Below are positions 24,611 to 34,435 of a stretch of 64,000 nt of DNA, in pieces. A model generated the notes under the pieces. The model did not search any database, was not told the origin of the DNA, and was given only the letters and a program-made list of their open reading frames with translations. This stretch comes from NORP23 sp050302475 (GTDB lineage Bacteria > Pseudomonadota > Alphaproteobacteria > Rhodobacterales > Rhodobacteraceae): positions 140,837 to 204,836 of the forward strand of contig JBNLBF010000003.1 in assembly GCA_050302475.1 (NCBI GenBank), read 5' to 3'. The position numbers and the translations under genes are program-made. Position 1 is the stretch's first letter; each line of letters opens with the position of its first letter.

Positions 24611-25411
24611 ATGCGCAGGGTAATCAGTTGGATGCTTGTCGGAGTGGTGGTTTTTGCCACCCCGACATTCGCACAAAACCAAACGCTGGAAGATTTGCGC
24701 CGCGAGGTTGCGCTTCTGACCGAACAGATGGCGCAATTGCGGAACGAATTGCAGACCAGCGGTAATGGCGGCGTTCCCCAGGAACAGGTTGGCACTTTTT
24801 TGCAGCGGCTCAATGCGCTGGAAACCCAGTTGGCGGATGCCATGAACCGGATCGAAACGGCGCAATTCCGGATCAACCAGATTACCAATGATGCAACGAC
24901 CCGCGTCGGTGATATTGAATTCCGCCTGACCGAACTGGAAGGTGGTGATCCAACAGCCCTCGGCGATCCGGTGCCGCTCGGCGGGACCGAGCCGGCAGAT
25001 GTCAGCACGGACCTTCAGCTTGCAACCAACGAACAGCAAAGCTTCAATCTGGCACGCGAGGCGCTTGACGCGCAGGATTATTCCCGCGCGGCAGAAGGCT
25101 TTTCCAGCTTCATCGCCACCTATCCCGGCGGCCCCCTGACCAGCGAGGCGCAATATCTGCGTGGTCATGCGCTGGCAGGTTTGCAGGATTGGGGTGGAGC
25201 AGCGCGTAGCTTCCTTGACAGTTTCAGCGGCGCCCCGTCCGGACCTTTGGCGGCAGAGTCCCTGTTGGAACTGTCCGTCAGCCTCGGTCAGTTGCAGCAA
25301 ATCGAACAGGCCTGTCTGACATTGAACGAAATCAATGTCCGGTATCCGGAACGGGTATCTGATCTTGGCCCGCGCATCGCAGAACAGAAACAGGCTATGA
25401 ACTGCCCGTGA
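24611..25411 (+). CDS. cpoB: Cell division coordinator CpoB (Tol-Pal protein YbgF)
   Basis: Periplasmic protein that couples Tol function with peptidoglycan synthesis. 266 aa: signal peptide (ending PTFAQN), an N-terminal coiled coil of heptads (LEDLRREVALLTEQMAQLRN), a linker, and TPR-like helices (FNLAREALDAQDYSRAAEGF and AQYLRGHALAGLQDWGGAAR). Ends in a GTGA overlap with tilS. Confidence 0.94.
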   Translation: MRRVISWMLVGVVVFATPTFAQNQTLEDLRREVALLTEQMAQLRNELQTSGNGGVPQEQVGTFLQRLNALETQLADAMNRIETAQFRINQITNDATTRVGDIEFRLTELEGGDPTALGDPVPLGGTEPADVSTDLQLATNEQQSFNLAREALDAQDYSRAAEGFSSFIATYPGGPLTSEAQYLRGHALAGLQDWGGAARSFLDSFSGAPSGPLAAESLLELSVSLGQLQQIEQACLTLNEINVRYPERVSDLGPRIAEQKQAMNCP

Positions 25412-26643
25412 GCGACCCGTATTCTGATGTGATCAGAACGGTCGCTGACGCGGTTGCGGATATCCCCGAAGGAAAGCTTGCTGTCGCCGTCTCCGGCGGA
25501 GGGGACTCCCTTGCGTTATTGCACATTCTGTCGGCTATCCGTGATGTCAAAGCAGTGACGGTGGATCATGCCCTGCGCGCCGAGAGCGCAGCAGAGGCAG
25601 AGAGCGTTGCCGGAATATGTGCGGACTGGTCAGTGGATCACGCCGTGCTTCGCTGGGCACATGGGGAGCTGACCGGGAATATTCAGGCAGAGGCACGCAA
25701 AGCCCGACGGGACCTTATCACCGACTGGGCAATCAGCGCCGGGGTCACACATGTTGTGACAGGTCATACGCTGAATGATCAGGCAGAGAATTTCTTTCTC
25801 CGACTGGCGCGAGGGTCAGGGATCGCGGGTCTGGCAGCCATGCGCAGCGACGTTGCCATCAACGGCATCCACTGGCGCCGACCCCTCCTATCGACAGAAC
25901 GCGAGACACTACGCGCCTACCTTCGTCACCAAAAGATCGACTGGTTCGAAGATCCAAGCAATCAGAATACAGATTTCGGTCGCGTGAAGATGCGTCAGGC
26001 ATTGGTGCAGCTGGCGGAAGTCGGGATTGATGCGAAGGCAATTGCTGATACGTCTCAACGATTGGCGGATGCCAATGTTGCGCTCGACTGGTCGGTCAGG
26101 CGTCTGGCGAAAGCGGCGCTGCAAATCCGTGCCGACGGCGAGGTTCGGATCAATCGCAAGATTTTCACAGAATATCCCCACGAACAGCAACGTCGGCTAT
26201 TGAACGAGGTCATACTGTGGATGTCTGGCGCTGACTATCCACCGCGCTATGACACGCTGGCGCCGTTTCTGACCGGAGAGGTCAGCACCCTGACGGTTCA
26301 GGGCTGTCTTATGCGCACCGACCAAGATGATTTCATCATCCGTCGGGAACCCGGAAAAACCGCGGGGCCAGGTCCTGTAACAACGCCCCTCTGGGATCAT
26401 CGTTGGCAGTGTTTCGGGGATACTGATACCGATCAATATATCGCAGCGCTGGGCGAAGAGGGCCTGTCTCAATGCCCCGACTGGCGCGAGTCCGGATCAG
26501 CCAGAGAGGCTTTGTTAACGACTCCTACATTATGGTCTGGCGACAATGTGATCGCCGCTCCTTTGGCCGGATTCGACAATGGTTGGCAATGTAAGTTAAA
26601 ATGTGATCGCGATATTCTGCAGGATGTGGATTTGCCGCGTTGA
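25408..26643 (+). CDS. tilS: tRNA(Ile)-lysidine synthase TilS
   Basis: Converts the wobble C of the CAU-anticodon tRNA-Ile to lysidine with ATP. 411 aa. PP-loop AVSGGGDSLALLHIL (about residues 28-42), then VDHALRAESAAEAESV and TGHTLNDQAENFFLRLARGS, all typical. The C-terminal lysidine-binding domain is less conserved but present. Starts with GTG overlapping the cpoB stop (GTGA); the tilS-ftsH order is conserved. Confidence 0.95.
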   Translation: MSDPYSDVIRTVADAVADIPEGKLAVAVSGGGDSLALLHILSAIRDVKAVTVDHALRAESAAEAESVAGICADWSVDHAVLRWAHGELTGNIQAEARKARRDLITDWAISAGVTHVVTGHTLNDQAENFFLRLARGSGIAGLAAMRSDVAINGIHWRRPLLSTERETLRAYLRHQKIDWFEDPSNQNTDFGRVKMRQALVQLAEVGIDAKAIADTSQRLADANVALDWSVRRLAKAALQIRADGEVRINRKIFTEYPHEQQRRLLNEVILWMSGADYPPRYDTLAPFLTGEVSTLTVQGCLMRTDQDDFIIRREPGKTAGPGPVTTPLWDHRWQCFGDTDTDQYIAALGEEGLSQCPDWRESGSAREALLTTPTLWSGDNVIAAPLAGFDNGWQCKLKCDRDILQDVDLPR

Positions 26644-26722
26644 ATCTGTGAAACATACGCCTATGTTACTCTATTGACGCGACACCGAGTCGTTAACTGA
26701 AATTTCTATGGGAGGCCGTGCC

Positions 26723-27897
<1,175 letters not shown>

Positions 27898-27901
<4 letters not shown>

Positions 27902-28629
27902 TGGGGGCTGAGCGCCGTTCCATGGTAATGACCGAAGATGAGAAAAAGCTGACCGCCTATCACGAGGCCGGGCACGCGATTGTCGGGCTGAACGTCCCGC
28001 AGCATGACCCGATCCATAAGGCGACCATCATCCCGCGCGGTCGTGCGCTGGGTCTGGTGCTAAGCCTGCCGGAGCGTGATCAGCTGTCGGTCACCAAGAC
28101 CAAATACAAGTCACAAATCGCGATGGCGATGGGCGGTAAGGTGGCCGAAGAAATGATCTTTGGCGAGGATAACGTGACCTCGGGTGCGATGTCCGACATC
28201 CAGCAGGTGACCAAAATCGCCCGCGCGATGGTGACCAAATTCGGGATGTCTGACAAGCTGGGCAATATCGAATATTCCTCGGAGCAGCAGACATATCTTG
28301 GCCCTCAGGGTGGTGGTGTGAATGCCGGACCGGAGACGCAGGAAGTCATCGACGCAGAAGTTCGTCGTCTGGTTGACGAAGGCTATGAAACCGCCAAGCG
28401 CATCCTGACGGAACAGCGTGAGGATTTGGAACGGATGGCGCAGGGGCTTCTGGAATATGAAACCCTAACCGGCGCAGAAATCACGCGGGTGATTGAAGGC
28501 TTGCCGCCGCGCAAGGAACCGGACGAGGATGATAAACCCTCGGGCGGGGAAACCACTTCGGTGACGGCCGTTCCGAAGACTAAGAAAAAGCCCCGGGACG
28601 GCGGGATGGAGCCGGAACCCAGCGCATAA
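27898..28629 (+). pseudogene. ftsH: ftsH, C-terminal M41 zinc peptidase part
   Basis: 243-codon frame carrying the rest of FtsH: MMGAERRSMVMTEDEKKLTA, zinc-binding HEAGH (residues 22-26), and the VTSGAMSDIQQVTKIARAMV region with the third ligand. Its ATG overlaps the stop of the first part (ATGA, 27898-27901) and AAGGA lies 7 nt upstream, so it could be translated separately by coupling. That AAGGA is also simply the coding sequence of the conserved AKDKI, so its presence proves nothing. Joined by one base, the two parts make about 636 aa, the normal FtsH length. Confidence 0.85.
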
Positions 28630-28635
28630 GCATTC

Positions 28636-28657
28636 AGCCCCGCCATTGTGCGGGGCT
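28636..28657 (+). terminator. Hairpin after ftsH
   Basis: AGCCCCGC, loop CATTGT, GCGGGGCT: 8-bp GC-rich stem 7 nt after the ftsH stop, followed by AAATG rather than a T-run. A possible Rho-assisted terminator or 3'-end stabiliser. Confidence 0.5.
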
Positions 28658-28783
28658 AAATGTATACATTTGTTTCTGACAGGAAACCCGGTTTCCTGTG
28701 TCAGAGCAAAAAGTCGGCAACGACCCCTCCAATGTCGAAAATGGTGTCGCGTCAACGACCGTTTCCCTTTACTCATAGGGAAA
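28658..28783 (+). promoter_or_regulatory. fhs upstream region with three inverted repeats
   Basis: In order: a perfect 14-bp palindrome AAATGTATACATTT (28658-28671); ACAGGAAAC-CCG-GTTTCCTGT, a perfect 9-bp stem (28679-28699); and TTTCCCT, loop TTACTCAT, AGGGAAA followed by TTTT (28762-28783), 20 nt before the fhs start. The last resembles a weak attenuator, the first an operator. No riboswitch class is recognised. Together they suggest regulated expression of fhs-folD. Confidence 0.4.
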
Positions 28784-28803
28784 TTTTGATCAGGGAGGCT
28801 CGA

Positions 28804-30480
28804 ATGGCCTATAAATCGGACATTGAAATCGCGCGTGAAGCGAACAAAAAGCCGATCCAAGACATTGGAAATAAACTTGGAATACCGTCGGACGACCTGT
28901 TGCCGTTCGGTCATGACAAGGCCAAAGTGTCCGCAGATTTCATCGCGGCACAAGCGGACAAGCCCGACGGCAAACTGATTCTTGTAACCGCAATTAATCC
29001 GACCCCGGCTGGCGAAGGTAAGACAACAACCACCGTTGGCCTTGGCGATGCGCTGAATGCGATCGGCAAGAATGCGATGATATGTATACGCGAGGCCTCG
29101 CTCGGCCCTTGTTTCGGGATGAAAGGCGGTGCTGCGGGTGGTGGCTATGCCCAGGTTGTCCCGATGGAGGAAATGAACCTCCATTTCACCGGCGATTTCC
29201 ATGCGACCACGTCAGCCCACAATCTGTTGAGCGCGATGATCGACAACCATATCTATTGGGGGAACGAACTGGAAATTGACGAGCGCCGCGTGGTTTGGCG
29301 TCGTGTGATGGACATGAACGACCGGGCGCTCCGCGATATCGTGACGTCGCTGGGTGGGGTCACCAACGGCTTTCCGCGCCAAACCGGGTTCGATATCACG
29401 GTAGCGTCCGAGGTCATGGCGATCCTGTGCCTCGCAACCGATCTTGCCGACCTTCAAAGCCGCCTTGGCGACATTATTGTTGCTTACCGCCGTGACCGCA
29501 CGCCGATCTATTGCCGCGACATAAAGGCTGACGGCGCCATGACGGTGCTGCTGCAGCAGGCGATGCAACCCAACCTTGTCCAGACACTGGAAAACAATCC
29601 GGCCTTTGTTCATGGTGGTCCATTCGCGAATATCGCGCATGGCTGTAATTCGGTCGTGGCGACAAAAACGGCCCTGAAGCTGGCGGATTACGTCGTGACG
29701 GAGGCCGGGTTTGGCGCGGATCTGGGTGCCGAGAAATTTATGAATATCAAATGCCGCAAAGCCGGGATCGCCCCTGACGCGGTGGTGCTGGTCGCCACGG
29801 TTCGGGCGATGAAAATGAATGGTGGTGTGGCTAAGGCTGACCTCGATGCGGAAAATGTCGATGCCGTGAAAAAAGGCTGCCCGAACCTCGGCCGTCATAT
29901 CGAGAACCTGAAATCCTTCGGCGTTCCGGTGGTCGTCGCCATCAACCATTTCGTCAAGGATACAGACAACGAGATAGCCGCGATCAAGGATTACGTGAAA
30001 TCGCACGGGTCCGAAGCCATCGTTTCCAAACATTGGGCAGATGGTTCGAAGGGGGCACTGGACCTTGCTAAACGTGTGGCGGAGGTTGCTGATAGTAATA
30101 CCGCCCAGTTTGCACCGCTTTACCCCGATGACATGCCATTGATGGAGAAAATCCAGACCATCGCCAAACGCATCTACCGTGCGGACGAGGCTATCGCGGA
30201 CAAGAAAGTCCGCGCGCAGCTGAAACAGTGGGAGGATGCCGGGTTCGGGAACCTGCCCGTCTGTATGGCGAAAACGCAATATAGCTTCTCGACGGATCCG
30301 GAACTGCGCGGAGCACCAACCGGCCATTCCGTCCCGATCCGCGAGGTTCGCCTGTCCGCCGGCGCCGGGTTCATCGTCGTCATCTGCGGCGAGATCATGA
30401 CCATGCCGGGCTTGCCAAGGGTTCCCGCCGCCGAGGCGATTATGCTAAATGATGACGGCCAGATCGAAGGCCTGTTCTAA
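28804..30480 (+). CDS. fhs: Formate-tetrahydrofolate ligase
   Basis: ATP-dependent synthesis of 10-formyl-tetrahydrofolate from formate. 558 aa from 28804 (MAYKSDIEIAREANKKPIQD), with GGAGG upstream; a long in-frame extension upstream is judged non-coding. NPTPAGEGKTTTTVGLGDAL is the nucleotide-binding P-loop; LGPCFGMKGGAAGGGYAQVV and FTGDFHATTSAHNLL are family signatures. It is followed after 9 bp by folD, so formate can enter the folate one-carbon pool and be reduced to 5,10-methylene-THF, or the reverse. Confidence 0.97.
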   Translation: MAYKSDIEIAREANKKPIQDIGNKLGIPSDDLLPFGHDKAKVSADFIAAQADKPDGKLILVTAINPTPAGEGKTTTTVGLGDALNAIGKNAMICIREASLGPCFGMKGGAAGGGYAQVVPMEEMNLHFTGDFHATTSAHNLLSAMIDNHIYWGNELEIDERRVVWRRVMDMNDRALRDIVTSLGGVTNGFPRQTGFDITVASEVMAILCLATDLADLQSRLGDIIVAYRRDRTPIYCRDIKADGAMTVLLQQAMQPNLVQTLENNPAFVHGGPFANIAHGCNSVVATKTALKLADYVVTEAGFGADLGAEKFMNIKCRKAGIAPDAVVLVATVRAMKMNGGVAKADLDAENVDAVKKGCPNLGRHIENLKSFGVPVVVAINHFVKDTDNEIAAIKDYVKSHGSEAIVSKHWADGSKGALDLAKRVAEVADSNTAQFAPLYPDDMPLMEKIQTIAKRIYRADEAIADKKVRAQLKQWEDAGFGNLPVCMAKTQYSFSTDPELRGAPTGHSVPIREVRLSAGAGFIVVICGEIMTMPGLPRVPAAEAIMLNDDGQIEGLF

Positions 30481-30489
30481 GGAGTTCCC

Positions 30490-31392
30490 ATGAGCGCGAA
30501 AATCATCGACGGTAAAGCATTTGCAGCCGAGGTCCGGGCCAAGGTTGCCACCCATGTTGACCGGCTGAAAGACGTTCACGGCATCACTCCGGGATTGGCC
30601 GTTGTGCTGGTTGGCGAGGACCCGGCGAGTCAGGTCTACGTCCGCAACAAAGGCACGCAGACCGTTGAAGTCGGGATGAACAGTTTCGAACATAAACTGC
30701 CCGCCGACACGCCTGAGGACGAGCTTTTAGCTCTGATCGACCAACTGAATGCCGACCCGGCTGTACATGGCATCCTGTGCCAGTTTCCGGTGCCCGATCA
30801 CCTGAGCGAAGAAAAAATCGTCGCGCGGATCTCGCCCGACAAGGATGTGGACGGACTTCACATTCTGAATGCGGGGCGTCTCATTTCCGGTCAGAAAACC
30901 ATGGCCCCCTGCACGCCGCTTGGCTGCCTGATGATGCTGCGCGAACAACACGGATCCCTGTCGGGACTGAATGCGGTGGTCGTCGGGCGATCGAACCTGG
31001 TCGGCAAGCCGATGGCGAACTTGTTGCTGCGTGACAGTGCGACGGTCACAATTGCGCACTCGCGTACCAAAGATATCGAAGCTGTTTGCAGGAATGCAGA
31101 CATTCTCGTCGCCGCGGTTGGACGCCCGGAAATGGTCACCGCAGACTGGGTCAAACCCGGGGCAACGGTCATTGATGTTGGTATCAACCGCATCCCCGCG
31201 CCAGAACGAGGCGAGGGCAAAACCCGGTTGGTCGGTGACGTCGATTTCGCCAGCGCCAGCGAGGTTGCGGGCGCAATCACACCGGTGCCCGGCGGAGTTG
31301 GTCCCATGACAATTGCCTGCCTGCTGGCGAACACACTTACGGCCTGTTGCCGCACAAATGGTTTGCCGGAACCAGAAGGGCTGACAGCTTAA
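30490..31392 (+). CDS. folD: Methylene-tetrahydrofolate dehydrogenase/cyclohydrolase FolD
   Basis: Interconverts 5,10-methylene-, methenyl- and 10-formyl-THF using NADP(H). 300 aa; catalytic Lys region YVRNKGTQTVEVGM, PDKDVDGLH, and the Rossmann part VVVGRSNLVGKPMANLLL, ending VGPMTIACLLANTL. AAGGAG site right after fhs. Its stop shares TTAA with the convergent gene. Confidence 0.97.
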   Translation: MSAKIIDGKAFAAEVRAKVATHVDRLKDVHGITPGLAVVLVGEDPASQVYVRNKGTQTVEVGMNSFEHKLPADTPEDELLALIDQLNADPAVHGILCQFPVPDHLSEEKIVARISPDKDVDGLHILNAGRLISGQKTMAPCTPLGCLMMLREQHGSLSGLNAVVVGRSNLVGKPMANLLLRDSATVTIAHSRTKDIEAVCRNADILVAAVGRPEMVTADWVKPGATVIDVGINRIPAPERGEGKTRLVGDVDFASASEVAGAITPVPGGVGPMTIACLLANTLTACCRTNGLPEPEGLTA

Positions 31393-31718
31393 GCGTGAAA
31401 CGCTTCCAACAGGCGTTTGCACCGTCCGCCAGTCTGACAATAGGCCAGAACCGGGAACTCGCCTTTCTTCACGATTCTGGAAAATCCGCTTAGGGTTTCT
31501 ATGCCGATTCCAGCGTTCCCGATGGGAATATGGTAGAATCTGATACCGTGGGTTTTTGCTGCTTTTTCAATAACTTTTGCGGGCGGTTGATCCGTTGTTT
31601 CACCGTCCGGGCGATTGCACATGATAACACGATACCCGGCCAGTTTGATTGCCGGTACGTCGTCAGGGTGGATTTGTCCTGTTACCGCGTACTCGTCACT
31701 TATTCGTATAATAAGCAT
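31389..31718 (-). CDS. TIGR01244/Blh-type protein (DUF442, beta-lactamase-hydrolase-like)
   Basis: 109 aa from 31718 (MLIIRISDEYAVTGQIHPDD); an ATG at 31733 is the alternative, neither having a strong ribosome binding site. The C-x-T-G-x-R motif of this dual-specificity-phosphatase-like fold is seen as YCQTGGRC near the end, and VIMCNRPDGE is the usual early strand. Relatives are linked to sulfide/persulfide metabolism, but no such gene is next to it. The next bases upstream (31734-31829) are AT-rich and probably contain its promoter. Convergent with folD (TTAA overlap). Confidence 0.75.
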   Translation of the reverse strand: MLIIRISDEYAVTGQIHPDDVPAIKLAGYRVIMCNRPDGETTDQPPAKVIEKAAKTHGIRFYHIPIGNAGIGIETLSGFSRIVKKGEFPVLAYCQTGGRCKRLLEAFHA

Positions 31719-31829
31719 GCTAACCTGATCCATTCGGTGAAATATAATTATAGTTGCAAAATCGCGAGATACTACAACTTCAGATTGTTAGCCGTCAAGC
31801 TTAACTCTGCCGAAAAATCCTGACATAGC

Positions 31830-33059
31830 TTACTGAGTAAACCGTAAAATAATGGGTCCGATTATCCAGATCACGCAGGTGAAAAACCCGAGAATTGGAA
31901 CATAGATACCGACAGTGAAAACTCCCTCTGGTGCGGGTATCCGTTTGATCTTCAGCATGACAAGGGCCGCATTCACCACGGCAAACACGATCAGGATCAG
32001 CATCGTTGTCCATTCGGCTAGTTGCGCCAATGGGAAGAACAGCGCCAGAAGGATTGAAGCTGCCGTGATCAGGATTGTTGCCAAGACCGGCGTATGGGTT
32101 CTGGCGTTAACCTCGGCAAGTTTTGCGGGAAGTTTGCCCTTCTTTGCCATGCCATAGACGACCCGTGCAGCCATCACGATTTGAATGATCACACCATTCA
32201 GGGTTGCGACTATCGCAATCAGGCTGACCAGCACGGGTGACACGCCGGTCAGACTGCCATACATCACGCTGATTGGCGCGTCGGAGGTGATCAACGCCTC
32301 TCGCGGGACAGCCAGAACCGCCACGAGAGCCACGAGGAAGTAAAGCAGGGTTGCCAATAGCAAGGTCCATCCGATGGCCTTGGGCATAATGCGTACCGGA
32401 TCTCTGGTTTCCTCAACCAGATTGACGACATCGTCAAAGCCAATGAAGGCGAAAAAAGCGATCAGACTGGTGATAAAAACCGCGGAATAGGCTGTTCCCT
32501 CGGTAAGCGGGGGCACAACTTCGCCCAATCGCGATATCATGTCCGGGGACTGCCAGAACCCGGCCGCGATGATGACGATCAGTGCAAGCACCTCCAATAT
32601 GGTGAAAAGCCCCGCAAACATTACAGATTCCCGGATGCCCCAGATGGCAATCAGTCCCATAATGGCGATGACAATCCCGACGGTGATTTGCGCGTTCCAG
32701 CCGGTCAAGGCGACGATATATCCCGTACCGCCAAGCGCAATTGTCGATGCGGCAACAATCGCTGACAGGATAATAATTCCACCGGTCAGCACGGTCAGGA
32801 TTTTCGACTGAAATCCGGCCTGAACGAAGACCGCCTCTCCGGCAGCTTGCGGGATACGTCCGGAAAATTCTGCAAATGTCCCGGCGCTGAACAGCATCAC
32901 CAACGCTGCCAGCAGAAACGACATGGGCGCATAGGTTCCGGCCTGAGCCACCGCCTGCCCGATCAGGACATAGATACCGGCCCCGATTGTGATTCCCAGC
33001 CCGTAAAGGACCAGCATCGGCAGAGTAATAACGCGGGAAAGTTCCGGCGTATCGGACAT
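31830..33059 (-). CDS. APC-family amino acid permease
   Basis: 409 aa with about 12 membrane segments. LGITIGAGIYVLIGQAV is the conserved first helix of the APC fold (the G-x-G-I substrate site), and IGFDDVVNLVEETRDPVRIM in the middle carries the typical F-x-G-x-D-x-x/E-E-x-x-x-P pattern. Likely a proton-coupled uptake system or exchanger for amino acids or polyamines; the substrate is not visible. Its ATG overlaps by one base with the upstream 65-aa gene (TGATG), so it lies in an operon with that gene and the DksA-type gene. Confidence 0.88.
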   Translation of the reverse strand: MSDTPELSRVITLPMLVLYGLGITIGAGIYVLIGQAVAQAGTYAPMSFLLAALVMLFSAGTFAEFSGRIPQAAGEAVFVQAGFQSKILTVLTGGIIILSAIVAASTIALGGTGYIVALTGWNAQITVGIVIAIMGLIAIWGIRESVMFAGLFTILEVLALIVIIAAGFWQSPDMISRLGEVVPPLTEGTAYSAVFITSLIAFFAFIGFDDVVNLVEETRDPVRIMPKAIGWTLLLATLLYFLVALVAVLAVPREALITSDAPISVMYGSLTGVSPVLVSLIAIVATLNGVIIQIVMAARVVYGMAKKGKLPAKLAEVNARTHTPVLATILITAASILLALFFPLAQLAEWTTMLILIVFAVVNAALVMLKIKRIPAPEGVFTVGIYVPILGFFTCVIWIIGPIILRFTQ

Positions 33060-33256
33060 CAGCGTTTCGGCAGATTCAGGCGCTCTTCCAGCTCTTCTTC
33101 AAGCTTAACCAGATCAGCGGGCGGCGTCAGGCCTTGTGCACGCAACTCGGAGATTTCTTCGCGGATGGTTTCCTGGGCTTCGTGCCAATCCTCGGGCTGA
33201 TGGGTCATTTGCTCCAGCAGCAGGGCGAGGCGGACTTTGAGGTCTTCGAATGGCAT
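33059..33256 (-). CDS. Small acidic hypothetical protein (65 aa)
   Basis: Not recognised. Acidic, predicted all-helical (DWHEAQETIREEISELRAQG and LVKLEEELEERLNLPKR), with no membrane segment. Lies 1 nt after the DksA-type gene and overlaps the permease start by one base, so it is a tightly packed middle gene of a three-gene operon. Rhodobacterales have similar small conserved proteins; no function can be given. Confidence 0.75.
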   Translation of the reverse strand: MPFEDLKVRLALLLEQMTHQPEDWHEAQETIREEISELRAQGLTPPADLVKLEEELEERLNLPKR

Positions 33257-33257
33257 A

Positions 33258-33575
33258 TCAGGCTGCGCATTTCGCGCATTTAGGCGCGTAGGGAACAGCG
33301 TCGAGGCGTTCTTCGCTTATCTTTTCCCCGCACTCCACGCAGTAGCCATATTCCCCGGCGGAGATACGATCCAGCGCTGCGTTAATTGCCTGAGCCTCGT
33401 GCATTTCCACATTTCCGATGCCTTCCAGCACCTCATCGAGTTCGCGTTCAACGGCGCGTTCTTCGACATCCTTGTCGGCGGGTTCATCGAGCTGATCCTC
33501 GATTTCGTGCATATGCTTGTCCAGTTCGGACAAACGGGCGCGGAGTTGTTTTTCGCGGTCTTCGACGGTTTTCAT
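33258..33575 (-). CDS. TraR/DksA-type zinc-finger protein
   Basis: 105 aa. N-terminal acidic coiled coil (LRARLSELDKHMHEIEDQLD) and a C-terminal C4 zinc finger: YCVECGEKI ... CAKC with the intervening SEERLDAVPYAPK, as in DksA/TraR. DksA-like proteins bind the RNA polymerase secondary channel and adjust transcription, often with ppGpp. The Asp pair expected at the coiled-coil tip is not obvious, so a full DksA role is uncertain. First gene of the operon with the 65-aa protein and the permease. Confidence 0.88.
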   Translation of the reverse strand: MKTVEDREKQLRARLSELDKHMHEIEDQLDEPADKDVEERAVERELDEVLEGIGNVEMHEAQAINAALDRISAGEYGYCVECGEKISEERLDAVPYAPKCAKCAA

Positions 33576-33640
33576 AATTCTCCCTTTCAGAGGTTACGGG
33601 AAATCCTTCCATCCCTTAATTGTGTAGTCCTTGACCTGCG

Positions 33641-34435
33641 TCAATCCCCTGCAATCACTTCGGTCAGCGGATCGTCCGAATTTGCCATTCCTTCGATTAC
33701 CGTGAAATGGTTGTCTCCGGGGGCATTGACGGCAGATGTGTCGAGGAACGGGCTCCAGATATTTGCCAGCAACGCATTCTGCCGTACAAACTCCGGCAGC
33801 TCCGATGCACCGACCCATGCCACAAGCGATGGTCCCGGTTTCGGAGGTTTCAGGGCAGGGCTTTCCGCTTCAGCGTCGTTCAGGGACATGCGGAAATCTG
33901 CGTTCATCGCTGTGTGGATCAGCGGTCGCAAATCGAACACACCACTGATCGGCACAATCCGCTGGACCCTGTCCCAACAGGTCAGCGACACATCCTCACA
34001 CGCCATCCGCGCTGCCAGATGCCCACCGGCCGAATGGCCGGATATCCGGATGGGTCCGGGCACCTGTTCCGCGGCAACGTCCAGCGCTGACTGAATTTGT
34101 CGGGTGATATCTGCGATCCTCACCTCCGGGCACAATGTGTAACCCGGCATCGCAAAGGCCCAGCCCCGGCTGACCGCCCCCAGTGCCAGATGCGACCAGA
34201 GCCGCGGCTCGCGCGAGCGCCAGTAGCCACCATGAATATGAAACACCAGCCCCTTCGGTGTGCCCTCGGGCCAGAAAATATCCATCTGTTCGCGCGCATG
34301 CGGTCCTGTCGAAATGGTGGTGAAGGATGCGGTATCGCGATAGGCGGCAGCTTCCGCCTCCCATTTCGGACCAAAGGCGTCCGACCCGAGCACCGCGCCG
34401 CTATTGTCATAGGCTTTGTCCCAGTCGATGATCAT
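33641..34435 (-). CDS. Alpha/beta hydrolase, kynurenine-formamidase-like
   Basis: 264 aa. FHIHGGYWRSREP is the oxyanion motif HGGYW typical of arylformamidases and related carboxylesterases; ISGHSAGGHLAARM contains the nucleophile Ser; DNHFTVIEG near the end contains the catalytic His. The likely reaction is hydrolysis of a formamide or ester, N-formylkynurenine being the family example. Its ATG overlaps the livM stop (ATGA), making it the last gene of the branched-chain amino acid transporter operon; this may hint at an amide or ester substrate taken up by that system. Confidence 0.85.
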   Translation of the reverse strand: MIIDWDKAYDNSGAVLGSDAFGPKWEAEAAAYRDTASFTTISTGPHAREQMDIFWPEGTPKGLVFHIHGGYWRSREPRLWSHLALGAVSRGWAFAMPGYTLCPEVRIADITRQIQSALDVAAEQVPGPIRISGHSAGGHLAARMACEDVSLTCWDRVQRIVPISGVFDLRPLIHTAMNADFRMSLNDAEAESPALKPPKPGPSLVAWVGASELPEFVRQNALLANIWSPFLDTSAVNAPGDNHFTVIEGMANSDDPLTEVIAGD

